Source: Mesostigma viride
Lineage: Eukaryota > Streptophyta > Mesostigmatophyceae > Mesostigmatales > Mesostigmataceae
NCBI GenBank assembly: GCA_009746045.1
Contig: RPFO01000827.1
Coordinates: 1 to 64,000 of the forward strand
DNA: 64,000 nt
Reading direction: 5' to 3'
Made by a program: the position numbers and the translations under genes. The notes under the pieces are model-generated. The model worked only from the letters and a program-made list of their open reading frames with translations, made no database searches and was not told the origin of the DNA. This document shows, piece after piece, positions 1 to 8,354 of the stretch; position 1 is the first letter of the stretch, and the number at the start of each line of letters is the position of its first letter.

Positions 1-1125
1 GGCCCCAGCAGCCTTTTTGGGCTCCGTCGCTCAGTCGTGGGCGGAAAGCTGCCGGCTCCTGCCCCTTTTGGCAACGGCAGCGCCTGACCTCCTGGACCCC
101 AGCAGCCCTTTGCCCTTCGTCACCGCCATCCAGGAGGCCTATGCTGAGATCCAGCAGGCCTGTTCTCCCGTCCGTGCCGCTCAGGCGGTACAGCGCCACC
201 TCCCTCGCGGCACTCCCTCGGTCGCCTCCGTTCAATCTCCCGCCGCATTCCCTGCTCGCGTCATCGATAAACACCAGAAAACCTACGCGGGTATTCTGCA
301 CACGGCTGATTGGATTGCTCTTTTCGCGGACCTCAACGCCCAGGGACGTGCGTGGCTGTTCTCGCTTTCCTTGCGGAGTGTGGGCTCGGCGTACCTTCGT
401 GCTCTTCCCATGGCCCCCCATTTGCCTTGGCTCCCAGCCACTACTCGGTGGCGCTCCGGCACCAGCTATTTGCCCCGCAGCCTCTTGTTCCGGCCGGGCG
501 GCCTTGTGGTAGCTGTGGGCAGCCGCTGGATCCCACGGGGACTCACTACCTTGCCTGCATGGGGGGCCAACAGAATCAGAATTGGTATTTGTATTTGCAC
601 ACTGTCCTCCTGACGGTGGTGCTCGCCATGATTCGGTCGGTTTTCCCCCACGCGAACATCCGGTCCGAGGATGCGGATGGCGCTGCCTTCTATTCCCCCA
701 ACCACCGGCCTGACATCGTGGTGCTGGACTTTGAGGGGGGTGGCCGGCATCTGCTTATTGACGTTTCGGTGGCGCGGCCCTTGGCTCTTAGCCACGTGGC
801 TGGGGCCTCCCTCACGGCAGGTTACACGGCGGACCGGGCGGAGCGGGCCAAGCTCCTGGCCTACGGCGACGTCGGGCACCATCGTGTGGTGCCCTTTGTC
901 CTGGAGGAGTTTGGGGCCATGGGGCCCCTGACCTCCGCCTTCTTCAAGGAGTGTTGCCGGCTCCGGGAGGACCGGCTGGACCTGGAGGGCCAGCGGGCCC
1001 CATGGTCGGCGCGGACCTGGACGTCATATTGGCGTCAGCGCTTGTCGGTGGCGCTGACTCGGGCCATGGCGGACATCATGCTCCGCCGTACGCGGGCTGA
1101 TTTTGCGGTGCAGCAGGGCTATTAG
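1..1125 (+). pseudogene. 3' end of a non-LTR retroelement with restriction-like endonuclease domain, frameshifted
   Basis: The stretch ends at the TAG after residue tail QQGY. The last 220 codons (frame 1) carry a zinc-binding CxxC...HxxxC cluster (CGSCGQPLDPTGTHYLAC, about 505-560), then RPDIVVLDF and LLIDVSVARP (about 710-780). This is the CCHC plus RPD...D pattern of the restriction-like endonuclease of R2/CRE-type non-LTR retrotransposons, which nicks target DNA for reverse transcription. Upstream, frame 2 is coding-like (HTADWIALFADLNAQGRAWL, LRALPMAP) and the two frames must join near 415-440 at a C-rich run, so there is a frameshift. The element continues off the left edge, so the reverse transcriptase is not visible. 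The AT-richer tail to about 1260 may be its 3' UTR. Family identification is from motif pattern only. Confidence 0.6.
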
Positions 1126-1267
1126 GTTCCTCCCGTTAGGCGTTTCCATTGGTCTTATCGTAGTATAGAGCTTTGACATGGCTCTGTATATAGGTTTATA
1201 GCTGGGCGTTTGCTTTGGTTTGAGTGATTTCACTCTGCTGTAAGTAATTATATTTTTAATATATATT

Positions 1268-1486
1268 CCTAGTCTGAGGTGGCAGGAGGGGGCTGCCAGG
1301 GCTTGTGGTCAACGTGGATGACCGCCCCCCTCCAGTATACCGGCTTCCCCCGTGCGCTCTGCCGGAGCTGGAGGTAGGTCGGCCATAGCTCGCGTCGCCG
1401 CTGTTGCTGGGCCAGGGTCAAGTCGTCGTCCAGCGTGAAGCGAGTCTCCGAGAGCTTCTTGCGGCATTTAAGGAACTACAGCTTGT
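1268..1486 (-). pseudogene. possible L1-like ORF1 (transposase-22-type) C-terminal scrap
   Basis: Read on the minus strand, an open stretch contains RKKLSETRFTLDDDLTLAQQ, then RRRELWPTYLQLRQSARGK and PVYWRGAVIHVD. The pattern of an R-rich helix followed by an aromatic-RG-x-x-hydrophobic-VD strand resembles the C-terminal domain of L1-type ORF1 proteins. It has no start codon of its own and is surrounded by non-coding sequence, so if real it is a fragment. Frame quality is the only evidence. It could also be a piece of an unrelated host gene. Confidence 0.3.
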
Positions 1487-1983
1487 CCGCCATGTACTTA
1501 AAGGTGAGGAGCACGGGTGCCGGGCCTGGCGGGCCAGCCTTCCCCCGCGCGCGGGGGAGGCGGACAGCCGACACGTCCAGCTCACCAGTGAGTAGCATGG
1601 GGGCAAAAATGTCGCGCTTAAATGGGCACCTCAAGAAGGCTCGTGGAGGTCTCACCTGCTGGCTGGTCGAAGTACGTGCTTGACGATGACAACCGCTTCG
1701 CGACGTGACCCCGAGGGACCTTCCCGTACGCTTCCCGTACGCTTCCCGGTAGTTCGCGGTAGTTCCTACTAGTTGCTGGTTAGTTCCCAGGGAGGGGTGT
1801 GGATAGTTCCCAGGGTCTATGGATTTCCCAGGAAATCCCAGGATATCTAGGGATTCCCAGGGAGGCCAAGGAAGACAGGGACTCTCCAGGGACCCAAGGG
1901 TACGCAACAGGGTCCAGGACATTCCAGATGTCCAGGGACCAGAGGACATACCAGGTGTCCGGGGACCCAGGGACAGTCCGGAT

Positions 1984-2085
1984 GTCCGCTGGACCGGAGG
2001 ACATGTCAGACGTCCGCTGGACCGGAGGACATGTCAGACGTCCGCTGGACCGGAGGACATGTCAGACGTCCGCCGGACCCAGGGA
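1984..2085. repeat. 28-bp minisatellite, three full copies
   Basis: A 28-bp unit beginning GTCCGCTGGACCGGAGGACA starts at 1984, 2012 and 2040 with essentially identical copies. A degenerate fourth copy follows, and diverged relatives lie upstream (1900-1980). The open frames across it on both strands are repeat artefacts, since 28 is not a multiple of 3. The rest of 1490-2410 holds short GT/AG-rich degenerate repeats and no convincing gene. Confidence 0.85.
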
Positions 2086-2150
2086 CAGTCCGGATGTACG
2101 CGGACGGGCGGGCGGATATCCAGGGAGTGGTCGTCGAGGACATGCGACCT

Positions 2151-2376
2151 GCCACGTGGCGCGAGTGGATTGGAGGGAAGTACGAGGAGGTCGTGGAACC
2201 ACGGGGGTACGGGGGGATACGGGGAAGCACGGGGATGTACGGAGAGTATCCAGGGAGGCGTGGTGTCGTAACCGCAATTCGGACAATGTCACTTGGCGCG
2301 TCCTGTACCCGCCACGTGGCGCATATGGATTGGAGGGAAGTACATGGAGGTCGGGGAACCACGGGGAGTACGGGGA
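2151..2376. repeat. direct repeat pair with palindromic CCACGTGG core
   Basis: The segments starting at 2151 and 2311 share GCCACGTGGCGC, then GGATTGGAGGGAAGTAC, then a GGAGGTCG..GGAACCACGGGG tail, a copy spacing of 160 bp. Shorter relatives with the same GCCACGTGGCG core recur at about 3931 and 4136. The core is an E-box/G-box-like palindrome followed by ATTGG or a similar block, which could be regulatory or simply part of a dispersed repeat. Confidence 0.6.
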
Positions 2377-2412
2377 AAAATGTGTACGGGGGAAGTATCT
2401 CCGAACTCCCAC

Positions 2413-2964
2413 ATGACCGTCGCGTCGCCGTACCACAGGCGGGAGGGTGCCGCGCCCGACGCCCGACGAAAGCGAATGCTGCAGCTCGCCGCCGCGCAGG
2501 GGATCCCGCCGGCCGTGCAGCAGTCGTCCGGGTTCCTCCAGACCGCGTTCAACGGCGTGCTCAAGCTGCTGTTCCGGAAAGTGGGCTCGAAGATTATCCG
2601 CGAGGCGATCAAGCGGGAGCAGGGGCTCCAGGCTTTACTCCGATTCAACTCACCCCTTAAAGCTTTTAACATGGGCGGGCTGCAGAGCTACCTGGGCACC
2701 AAAGGGGCGCGCGTGGCCAGGGCGGTGCGGATCGGCATCCGCGTCGTACGCATTGTCATGATGGTAGCCTACGTCATACCCAAGGGACTCGAGGAGTTCG
2801 ACGTGATGGAGCTCGCGGCCGGGACCGCGGCCGACGGGTACGACCGCACGCACGACGCGATCGTCGGGATCGAGGGGGACGAGGACGAGGAGCTGGCGGC
2901 GCTCGCGGCGGCGGGCGCGGTCGAGGAGGAGCTGTCCGTCGACGACGAGATCGTCTATTTTTAG
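2413..2964 (+). CDS. hypothetical viral protein with one hydrophobic segment and acidic C-terminus
   Basis: A 183-residue protein that I do not recognise. The start is the ATG giving MTVASPYHRREG, after which codon bias becomes strongly GC-rich like the viral genes downstream. An N-terminal basic stretch (RRKRMLQ) is followed by amphipathic helices (GVLKLLFRKVGSKIIREAIK). A hydrophobic segment near residues 105-125 (VVRIVMMVAYVIP) could span or lie on a membrane, and the acidic tail (DEDEELAAL...DDEIVYF) is negatively charged. It sits 64 bp before the next gene on the same strand. The small size and single hydrophobic helix would fit an inner-membrane virion protein, but that is inference. 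Confidence 0.55.
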   Translation: MTVASPYHRREGAAPDARRKRMLQLAAAQGIPPAVQQSSGFLQTAFNGVLKLLFRKVGSKIIREAIKREQGLQALLRFNSPLKAFNMGGLQSYLGTKGARVARAVRIGIRVVRIVMMVAYVIPKGLEEFDVMELAAGTAADGYDRTHDAIVGIEGDEDEELAALAAAGAVEEELSVDDEIVYF

Positions 2965-3028
2965 CCGACGAGCCGGCGGCGGCGGCGAAAAGTTCTCAGG
3001 GAATCGTATCCGGATCCGGACCCGAACC

Positions 3029-3504
3029 ATGTCCGACGTGCGCGTGCTGACGATCCACTCCGACGCGGCCAACGTGACCGACGCGACCACGAGCGCGGCC
3101 AACGAGTGGGTCGTGACCGTGTCGGCCGACGAGTCCGCGCCTTTGCTCGGCCCGCGGTGGAAGATGCATCTGCTCTACGCGTGCGTGAAGGGCTTCGTGC
3201 CCGCGGGCACCAGCCGGGTCGTGGGGATCTACTCGGACGGGTTCCTCGGGGCGGCGGACGGGGGGATGACGCTGTTGGCGGCCGAGACGGCGCTCTCGAA
3301 CCTCGCGTCCGACGTCACCGTGGTCAACCAGCAGAACTACTGCCCATCGCGAACCCGCGGCTGCTCAGGGACGGGGGCTCGTTCCGCGTGCGCGTGTGCC
3401 ACCTGGACGCGGCCAGCCCGCTGACCGCTGGCGCGCGGCCCGTCGTGGGCGACTGGACGCTCGTGCTGCGGCTCGAGATGTTGGGCAGCAAGCCGCGGAC
3501 GTGA
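3029..3504 (+). pseudogene. hypothetical viral beta-rich protein, one frameshift
   Basis: Starts at ATG 3029 (MSDVRVLTIHSDAANV). The first frame is coding-like to about 3342 (VVGIYSDGFL, ETALSNLASDVTVVNQQN). The second frame then continues without a gap in sense (PIANPRLLRDGGSFRVRVCH, VGDWTLVLRLEML) to the TGA at 3502. One base appears to be missing near 3345. The segment GPRWKMHLLYACVKGFVP followed by a turn-rich region and TALSN resembles GRRWKVWFQWW...STLSN in the gene at 6220-6804, so the two may be distant relatives. No known family recognised. Either a pseudogene or a sequencing error in a short structural protein. Confidence 0.5.
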
Positions 3505-3574
3505 GCGCGCGCGGGCGCCGGCGGAGGCAGGGGGCGGAGGGCGGACTCGGCTTGAAACCGAGCTTACTCTGGCC

Positions 3575-3905
3575 GATTCCTCTGGGGAGAGGTGTGTGAT
3601 GCCTGATTCCTCTGGACACGAGGTGCGTGATGGCTGATTCCTCTGGAAGGAAGAGATCACAGTGTAAATCCTCTCTGATGTGAGACGAATCGGGCTGATT
3701 CCTCTGGACACGAGGTTGCTTCATCTGCAGAGGAAGACGTCGCCGGGCTGATTCCTCTGGAAGAGGAGTGTGCGATGTTTGCTTCATCTGGACACGAGGT
3801 GAGTGATGGCTGATTCCTCTGCAGAGGAAGACGTCACAGGGTGATTCCTCTGGAGACGAGGTCCTGCAGAGGAAGACGTCGCCGGGCGATTCCTCTGGAC
3901 GAAGG
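3575..3905. repeat. degenerate minisatellite of CTGATTCCTCTGG units
   Basis: About ten copies of a core (TGATTCCTCTGGA, then either CACGAGGT or GAGGAAGACGTC) are arranged irregularly between 3575 and 3905. Copies differ in the middle part, so the array is old or built from two alternating subunits. Antisense frames read SRGIxHHTPLPxE-like repeats and are not genes. Confidence 0.8.
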
Positions 3906-4186
3906 GAGATTTAGCGCGGCCGGTGTGGAGTGCCACGTGGCGAGGTTCTATTGGTTACGAAATTTGGCGCGGCCGGTGTGGAGCGTGGCCGTAGAGGAGT
4001 CGAAGGGACGCGGGGGAGGCCACGGGGAAGGCGGGGGGCACGGGGAGGGCGGGGGAGGCGGGGAAGGCGGAGGCGTAACCGAAATTCGGCGAATCCGATT
4101 GGACACGAGAATTGGCGCCGCTGACATAGAGAGTGCCACGTGGCGTCGACGGATTCGACGGAACTATAAGCGCCGCGCCAGAGACG

Positions 4187-4980
4187 GGTGTACCCTCTGT
4201 TCCACCCTCCCTTTTTGCCCTCTTCACCCCCTTTTTTGACCCCCGAAAACCCCCTTCCCGACCCCCGAGAAAGCCCTGTTCCGGTGTTCCGGCCCACCCC
4301 CCCTGGGCCGGTATCATTTGAAAAAAAAATTTTTCTGGGACCGAAATCCTTCGTTTTGGACTTAGCCGTTTTCGGCCTCTCCTCTTCCCCTTTCTCTCCC
4401 TCCCTCTCCTTTCTCTCTCCCTCTCCTTTCTCTCTCCTCTCCCTCTCTCTTCTCCCCTCTCTTCCCGTCCCTATATATCCAGGGGTATAGGGTTCTATTT
4501 ATTTATTTTTCCTATAAAATCAGTTTTAGAAAAGATACCGGCACGCCATCCCGGAAATAGGATATATAAGACGGTGTCCTATTCACGCCCCACGGTTAAA
4601 TAGGACGAATAGCCGCCTATATATACCGTTCCTATTCCCGGAGGGGGCGTGCTGGTATCATTTATAAAACTGATTTTATAGGAAAAATAAATAAATAGAA
4701 CCCTATACCCTGGATATGTAAAGACGGGAAGGGAGAGGAGAGAGAGGGGAGAGGGAAGAGAGAGGGAAGAGAGAGAGAGGAGGCCGAAATCGGCTAAGTC
4801 CAAAACGCCATTTTCCTGGCCATAAAAAAAAAAGTTTTCCAAATGATACCGGCCCAGGGGGGTGGGCCGGAACACCGGAACAGGCCTTTTTCGGGGGTCG
4901 GGAAGGGGGTTTTCGGGGGTCAAAAAAGGGGGTGAAGAGGGCAAAAAGGGAGGGTGGAACGGAGGGATGCACCCGTTTCG
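4187..4980. repeat. long inverted repeat with nested inner inverted repeat (MITE-like nest)
   Basis: The left arm, about 4187-4546, reappears as reverse complement in about 4648-4980. Shared blocks include the CCCTCTTCACCCCC and GACCCCCGAAAACCCC tracts, the GGCCGGTATCATTT block, GACTTAGCCG, the CT-rich tract and CCTATAAAATCAGTTTTA. The loop of about 100 bp is itself bounded by GATACCGGCACGCC (4538) and GGCGTGCTGGTATC (4648). The core GATACCGGC recurs at the arm ends, suggesting one small TIR element inserted in or next to another. No transposase is present. The sequence could fold into a hairpin hundreds of bases long. Confidence 0.8.
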
Positions 4981-5180
4981 GGCCGAATCGGCGCGGCGCT
5001 CTGAGTAGCGACCAATCGGGTCGCTCGGTTTTGGCGGGAAATTGGGGGAAATCGGCGCGGCGCTCTCCGTGGAGATCTCGGGCTGACTCGGGGAGTTTCG
5101 GGTCGATCGGGGACTCTCGGGTCGGATCGGGGACTCTCGGGCCGACTCGGGTCGAATCGGGCCGAATCGGGTCGAATCGG

Positions 5181-5462
5181 AGGGAGAGGGGAGAGGGAAG
5201 AGAGAGGGAAGAGAGAGAGAGGAGGCCGAAATCGGCTAAGTCCAAAACGCCATTTTCCTGGCCATAAAAAAAAAAGTTTTCCAAATGATACCGGCCCAGG
5301 GGGGGGAGCCGGAACACCGGAACAGGCCTTTTTCGGGGGTCGGGAAGGGGGTTTTCGGGGGTCAAAAAAGGGGGTGAAGAGGGCAAAAAGGGAGGGTGGA
5401 ACGGAGGAATGCACCCGTTTCGGGCCGAATCGGCGCGGCGCTCTGAGTAGCGACCAATCGGA
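5181..5462. repeat. direct duplication of the right inverted-repeat arm
   Basis: About 280 bp repeat the segment 4741-5022 almost exactly at an offset of 440 bp: the GA-rich tract, GGCCGAAATCGGCTAAGTCC, CCAAATGATACCGGCCCAGG, and the GCACCCGTTTCGGGCCGAAT block. Both copies end with GCGCGGCGCTCTGAGTAGCG ACCAATCGG, and a third copy of that end occurs at about 5490. Antisense frames rich in PFFDPRKPP are shared by the two copies only because of the duplication and lack support as a gene. Confidence 0.8.
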
Positions 5463-5837
5463 TCGATCGGTTTCGCCGATGTTACGGATGGCGCGGCGCT
5501 CCGAGTAGCGACCAATCGGATCGCTCGGTTTTGGCGGGAAATTGGGGACGGGTAGGGTCCTGGCACGAGGAGATCCACGGGAAGGTCCACGGGGAGGTCC
5601 ACGTACGGCGCGCCGGATCCGCGGGACGGACGCGATTCGGGTACGATTCGCGGGTTTGGGACCGTCGATTGGCGCCGTGTCGATCCGCGGGACGGACGAT
5701 CCCCGTGTCGGTTCGGAGGATCGGATCCGTGTCGGTTCGGAGGATCGGGAGGAGTGCGCCTACATGAGCCGCCGAGACCCTCGTCTCCCCTCATCCCTTC
5801 CTCTCTCCCTCTCAACGATAGAAGCGCGCACGGTAGA
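5463..5837. other. non-coding spacer with short CCAAT-containing repeats
   Basis: Holds another copy of the GCGCGGCGCTCNGAGTAGCG repeat with its ACCAATCGG tail (about 5489). Several GGTTCGGAGGATCGGA and GATCCGCGGGACGGACG short repeats lie further on (about 5600-5750). No supported gene. Confidence 0.5.
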
Positions 5838-6110
5838 ATGAACGAGACACGGGACGTGTCCGATAGTCTCGCGGGGACGCCGGGCGAGTCCGACGGTCCC
5901 GCCGCGGTGCCGGACCCCTCCCTGTCTGTCACCCCCATGGAGGTCGATCCACTCGCGCCCCTCGTGCCCTGTGGGGCGGTCGAGGACGCGCGGGATGTCC
6001 CGAGTGTCCGCGCGCCGATGGACCCCGGACGCTGTGCCGCGCCGTGTGCGCCTGGAAGGAACTATGGACACTTTGTGATCGTGAGAAAACGATTTTTGTA
6101 CGTTTATTAA
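5838..6110 (+). CDS. small hypothetical protein
   Basis: A 90-residue frame from ATG 5838 (MNETRDVSDSLAGTPGES) to TAA at 6108. The first two thirds are Pro/Ala/Asp rich and probably disordered. The end is hydrophobic and basic (HFVIVRKRFLYVY) and coincides with an AT-rich drop (CGTTTATTAACAC), as at true viral gene ends. It converges on the next gene. No family recognised, and a chance frame is possible. Confidence 0.3.
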   Translation: MNETRDVSDSLAGTPGESDGPAAVPDPSLSVTPMEVDPLAPLVPCGAVEDARDVPSVRAPMDPGRCAAPCAPGRNYGHFVIVRKRFLYVY

Positions 6111-6219
6111 CACATCAATATTCATTCCATTCAATAAAGCTTCATGTTCATTACGATCCCGTGGGTATGCCGTCCAATCTGCATGCGTGTCAGGCACGAT
6201 TTCTGTGCGTACTCTCTAG

Positions 6220-6804
6220 CTAGTTAATCCGTCGTTCCGCGGGCGCGTCCGGTGCGCGTCCGGTGCGCGCGACGCGGCTAGTGTCGGGCACGGACGCCTT
6301 GTACACGTACCTCACCAGGTCCGGTTCCGTCGCTAACGGGTCGAGTTGCCAGTTCGACAGGGTGCTGTCGGCCGCCTGGAAATCCGCCAAGGGGACGGCC
6401 GGGCCGTTCGAACTCCCCGAGGTCAGGACCAGGTAGTGTCCCGGTCCGACGCTGCCCGGCGGCGGGTCCGGCGCGACCACCGTCAGGCCGTCGACCGCGT
6501 ACTCCCCCACCAGGATCTTGGCGATCATGTCGGCCGCGCGCTTGTCGTCCTCGGACGGGGCGCTCGAGGGCCACCATTGGAACCAGACCTTCCACCGCCT
6601 GCCGGCCAAGTCCGCGTTTTTCGCGTACGACCGCTCGGGCGAGGGGGGCGCGTTGTCGTAGGTCACGTACCCGATCCTGGTGTGAGGGGAGCGGTACATG
6701 TCGCTCCAGTTGAACGCGGGCCGGGCGATCCCCGCCTGGGGGAACGCGCTCCAGATGGGGCAGTTGAGCGTCACGAAGGGCATCATGCGTTGGACCACCG
6801 TCAT
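6220..6804 (-). CDS. hypothetical viral protein
   Basis: A 194-residue protein starting MTVVQRMMPFVTLNCPI. A TATA-like GTATAAGACG lies about 8-17 bases before the ATG on the minus strand and a T-run a little further up, which supports the start. The sequence is aromatic-rich (FNWSDMYRSP, RRWKVWFQWWPSS) with beta-strand-like segments (PGHYLVLTSGSSNGP, DLVRYVYKASVP). The C-terminus is Arg/Pro rich. No family recognised. It could be a distant relative of the frameshifted gene at 3029-3504 (shared RRWK/PRWK and TLSN/TALSN blocks). It lies 42 bp after the next minus-strand gene and probably belongs to the same run. Confidence 0.6.
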   Translation of the reverse strand: MTVVQRMMPFVTLNCPIWSAFPQAGIARPAFNWSDMYRSPHTRIGYVTYDNAPPSPERSYAKNADLAGRRWKVWFQWWPSSAPSEDDKRAADMIAKILVGEYAVDGLTVVAPDPPPGSVGPGHYLVLTSGSSNGPAVPLADFQAADSTLSNWQLDPLATEPDLVRYVYKASVPDTSRVARTGRAPDAPAERRIN

Positions 6805-6846
6805 CTCGCCGTCTTATACTTACACCGAGCGATAAAAAACGGCGCG

Positions 6847-8046
6847 TCAGATGGCGTAGAAGTAAGGGACGTACGGCCACGTATCCGGGAAGCAAGGGGG
6901 CAGGTGCGCGATCGCGCGACCGAACTTGAACGACACGTAGGCCATCTTGCCGGCCGTCCCCTCGTTCATCATCGCGTGCACCCTCTTCAGCGTCGCGCGG
7001 TGCTCGTCCGCCTTCGCGTCGATCTCCGCCTTCTTCGCGTCCAGCCACGCGTCGAACGACGACATGTCGCCGGATCGCACGCACTTGTAGTCGTCCTTGG
7101 ACGCGCGGTAGGCGCGGACTTCCATCCCGCGCGGCAACACGCACCGCATGACCTCGTGGTGGAAGTTCTTGATCCGGCGGTTGTCGTGGATCGCGTTGCA
7201 CGCGTGGACGATCGATCGGATCGGCGGCCCGCGCGCCGTGCGCGGAAGTTCGGCCGTCGTGCGGCGGAACATCTCTATCATCAGGCGGTAGCACCGCCGG
7301 CGGGTGTGCATGCGGAAGAAGATCAGCAGGGTGCACATGAACGCGATCCCGGCCTCCGCCCCGTACGCGTGCGCGAACGCGAACCCCGCCGTGACGATCG
7401 GGAGGGACTTGTGGCCGTCGTCGCCCTTGACCAGGAGGTACGCGGACCGCGTCAGCTCGCCGAAGTGCGCCGCCACCTTGTCCGCGCGGTCGGAGCTCGG
7501 GAGGGGGAAGATCAGGCGGAGGGCGTTCGCGTGGTCGCGCGTCCACGCGCCGGGCGTCGGCTCGAGGGCGGCCGTCGCCAGGTCGAGGACGCAGATGTCC
7601 GGGGCGGACGCGACGTCGACGGTCTTCGCGGCCGTCCGGAACTCGTTCACGGCCTGGTTGAACAGGACCGCGTCGCCCGATCGCGAAGACTCCAGCAACT
7701 TTTGCTGGATCGGACGCAGGAGCGCGCGGGCCTTGGCGACCCGCGTCTCCCGCTCGCTCGCCAGGACGTCGCGGACGTCGGCGGCGTCCTCGCGTCCCTC
7801 GAACGCCTGGCGGACCTTGAGGACGGACTCCGTGTCCATGTGTTTGGCGATCTCGTTCCAGATGTGCGCGTTCGCGTACAGCTCGCTCGGGGCGACGGCG
7901 GCCTTCCGCTGCAGGAAGTCGGGGATCTCGAACCGCCGAGGCGCGTGGACGTCCGCCGTGCCCTCCGCGGCCGCGGCGACGGTCTTATCGGCGGGAGACC
8001 CTCCCGTTGGGTTATGGACAATAGGCATGTCCGCCGTGTCCGTCAT
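6847..8046 (-). CDS. hypothetical viral protein, 399 residues
   Basis: An intact frame from MTDTADMPIVHNPTGG to PDTWPYVPYFYAI. The N-terminal 50 residues are low complexity. Residues 50-150 are helical and charged (FLQRKAAVAPSELYANAHIW, RQAFEGREDAADVRDVLASE), possibly a coiled coil. The centre has a hydrophobic helix with small residues (GFAFAHAYGAEAGIAFMCTL). A His/Arg-rich region follows (FFRMHTRRRCYRLMIEMF). A GTATAC box lies only 2 bases upstream of the first ATG, so either the 5' UTR is extremely short or translation starts at Met7. No known domain recognised. Confidence 0.6.
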   Translation of the reverse strand: MTDTADMPIVHNPTGGSPADKTVAAAAEGTADVHAPRRFEIPDFLQRKAAVAPSELYANAHIWNEIAKHMDTESVLKVRQAFEGREDAADVRDVLASERETRVAKARALLRPIQQKLLESSRSGDAVLFNQAVNEFRTAAKTVDVASAPDICVLDLATAALEPTPGAWTRDHANALRLIFPLPSSDRADKVAAHFGELTRSAYLLVKGDDGHKSLPIVTAGFAFAHAYGAEAGIAFMCTLLIFFRMHTRRRCYRLMIEMFRRTTAELPRTARGPPIRSIVHACNAIHDNRRIKNFHHEVMRCVLPRGMEVRAYRASKDDYKCVRSGDMSSFDAWLDAKKAEIDAKADEHRATLKRVHAMMNEGTAGKMAYVSFKFGRAIAHLPPCFPDTWPYVPYFYAI

Positions 8047-8157
8047 CGTATACTCGTAAGGTCTCGGCTTTTGTCTCGAGCGCGGGACGCGCGGGACAGT
8101 CGAGGCGTCCGGACGAGGATTCGGTTCTCGCGAGTGGTGGTGGGTCTGGCCGATCCG

Positions 8158-8310
8158 GTGCTTCGTCCGGTCAGTGTGGGGAATATATTCGAGCAGGACC
8201 CCTAACCGACGGTGCGTGACGACGACGCGTTCATCCTACTCGTTCGTGAAAACCGGTCGCGATCCGACGGCCGTGGATCGGCTGGTCGTAAATCGTGACG
8301 GAAGCGCGCG
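8158..8310. repeat. diverged duplicate of 9901-10060
   Basis: GGTGCTTCGTCCGGTC, GGGGAATATAT.CGAG, CGTTCATCCTACTCGTT.., GACGGCCGTGG.TCGG and GATCGTGACGGA-like blocks occur in the same order at 8158-8310 and 9901-10060. In the right copy they contain the TATA-like box and the first codons of the gene at 9975. In the left copy the same reading (TRSSYSFVKTGRDPTAV) has no usable continuation. The duplication brackets the adhesin gene, suggesting adhesin plus flank arose by a segmental duplication or insertion. Confidence 0.6.
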
Positions 8311-8354
8311 AAGGTGGTACGGAAGATTCGGTGGCGCGAGTGGTCGCGGGGCGC

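Noticed and set aside
4579..5938. Minus-strand frame of 411 codons rich in PFFDPRKPP
   Set aside because: Follows the inverted and direct repeat copies exactly and contains long homopolymer and CT tracts. Duplicated DNA explains the repeated peptide.
6278..8205. Long frames opposite the 6220 and 6847 genes
   Set aside because: High Arg/Val/His shadow composition typical of antisense GC-rich coding. The minus-strand genes have promoters and sensible sequence.
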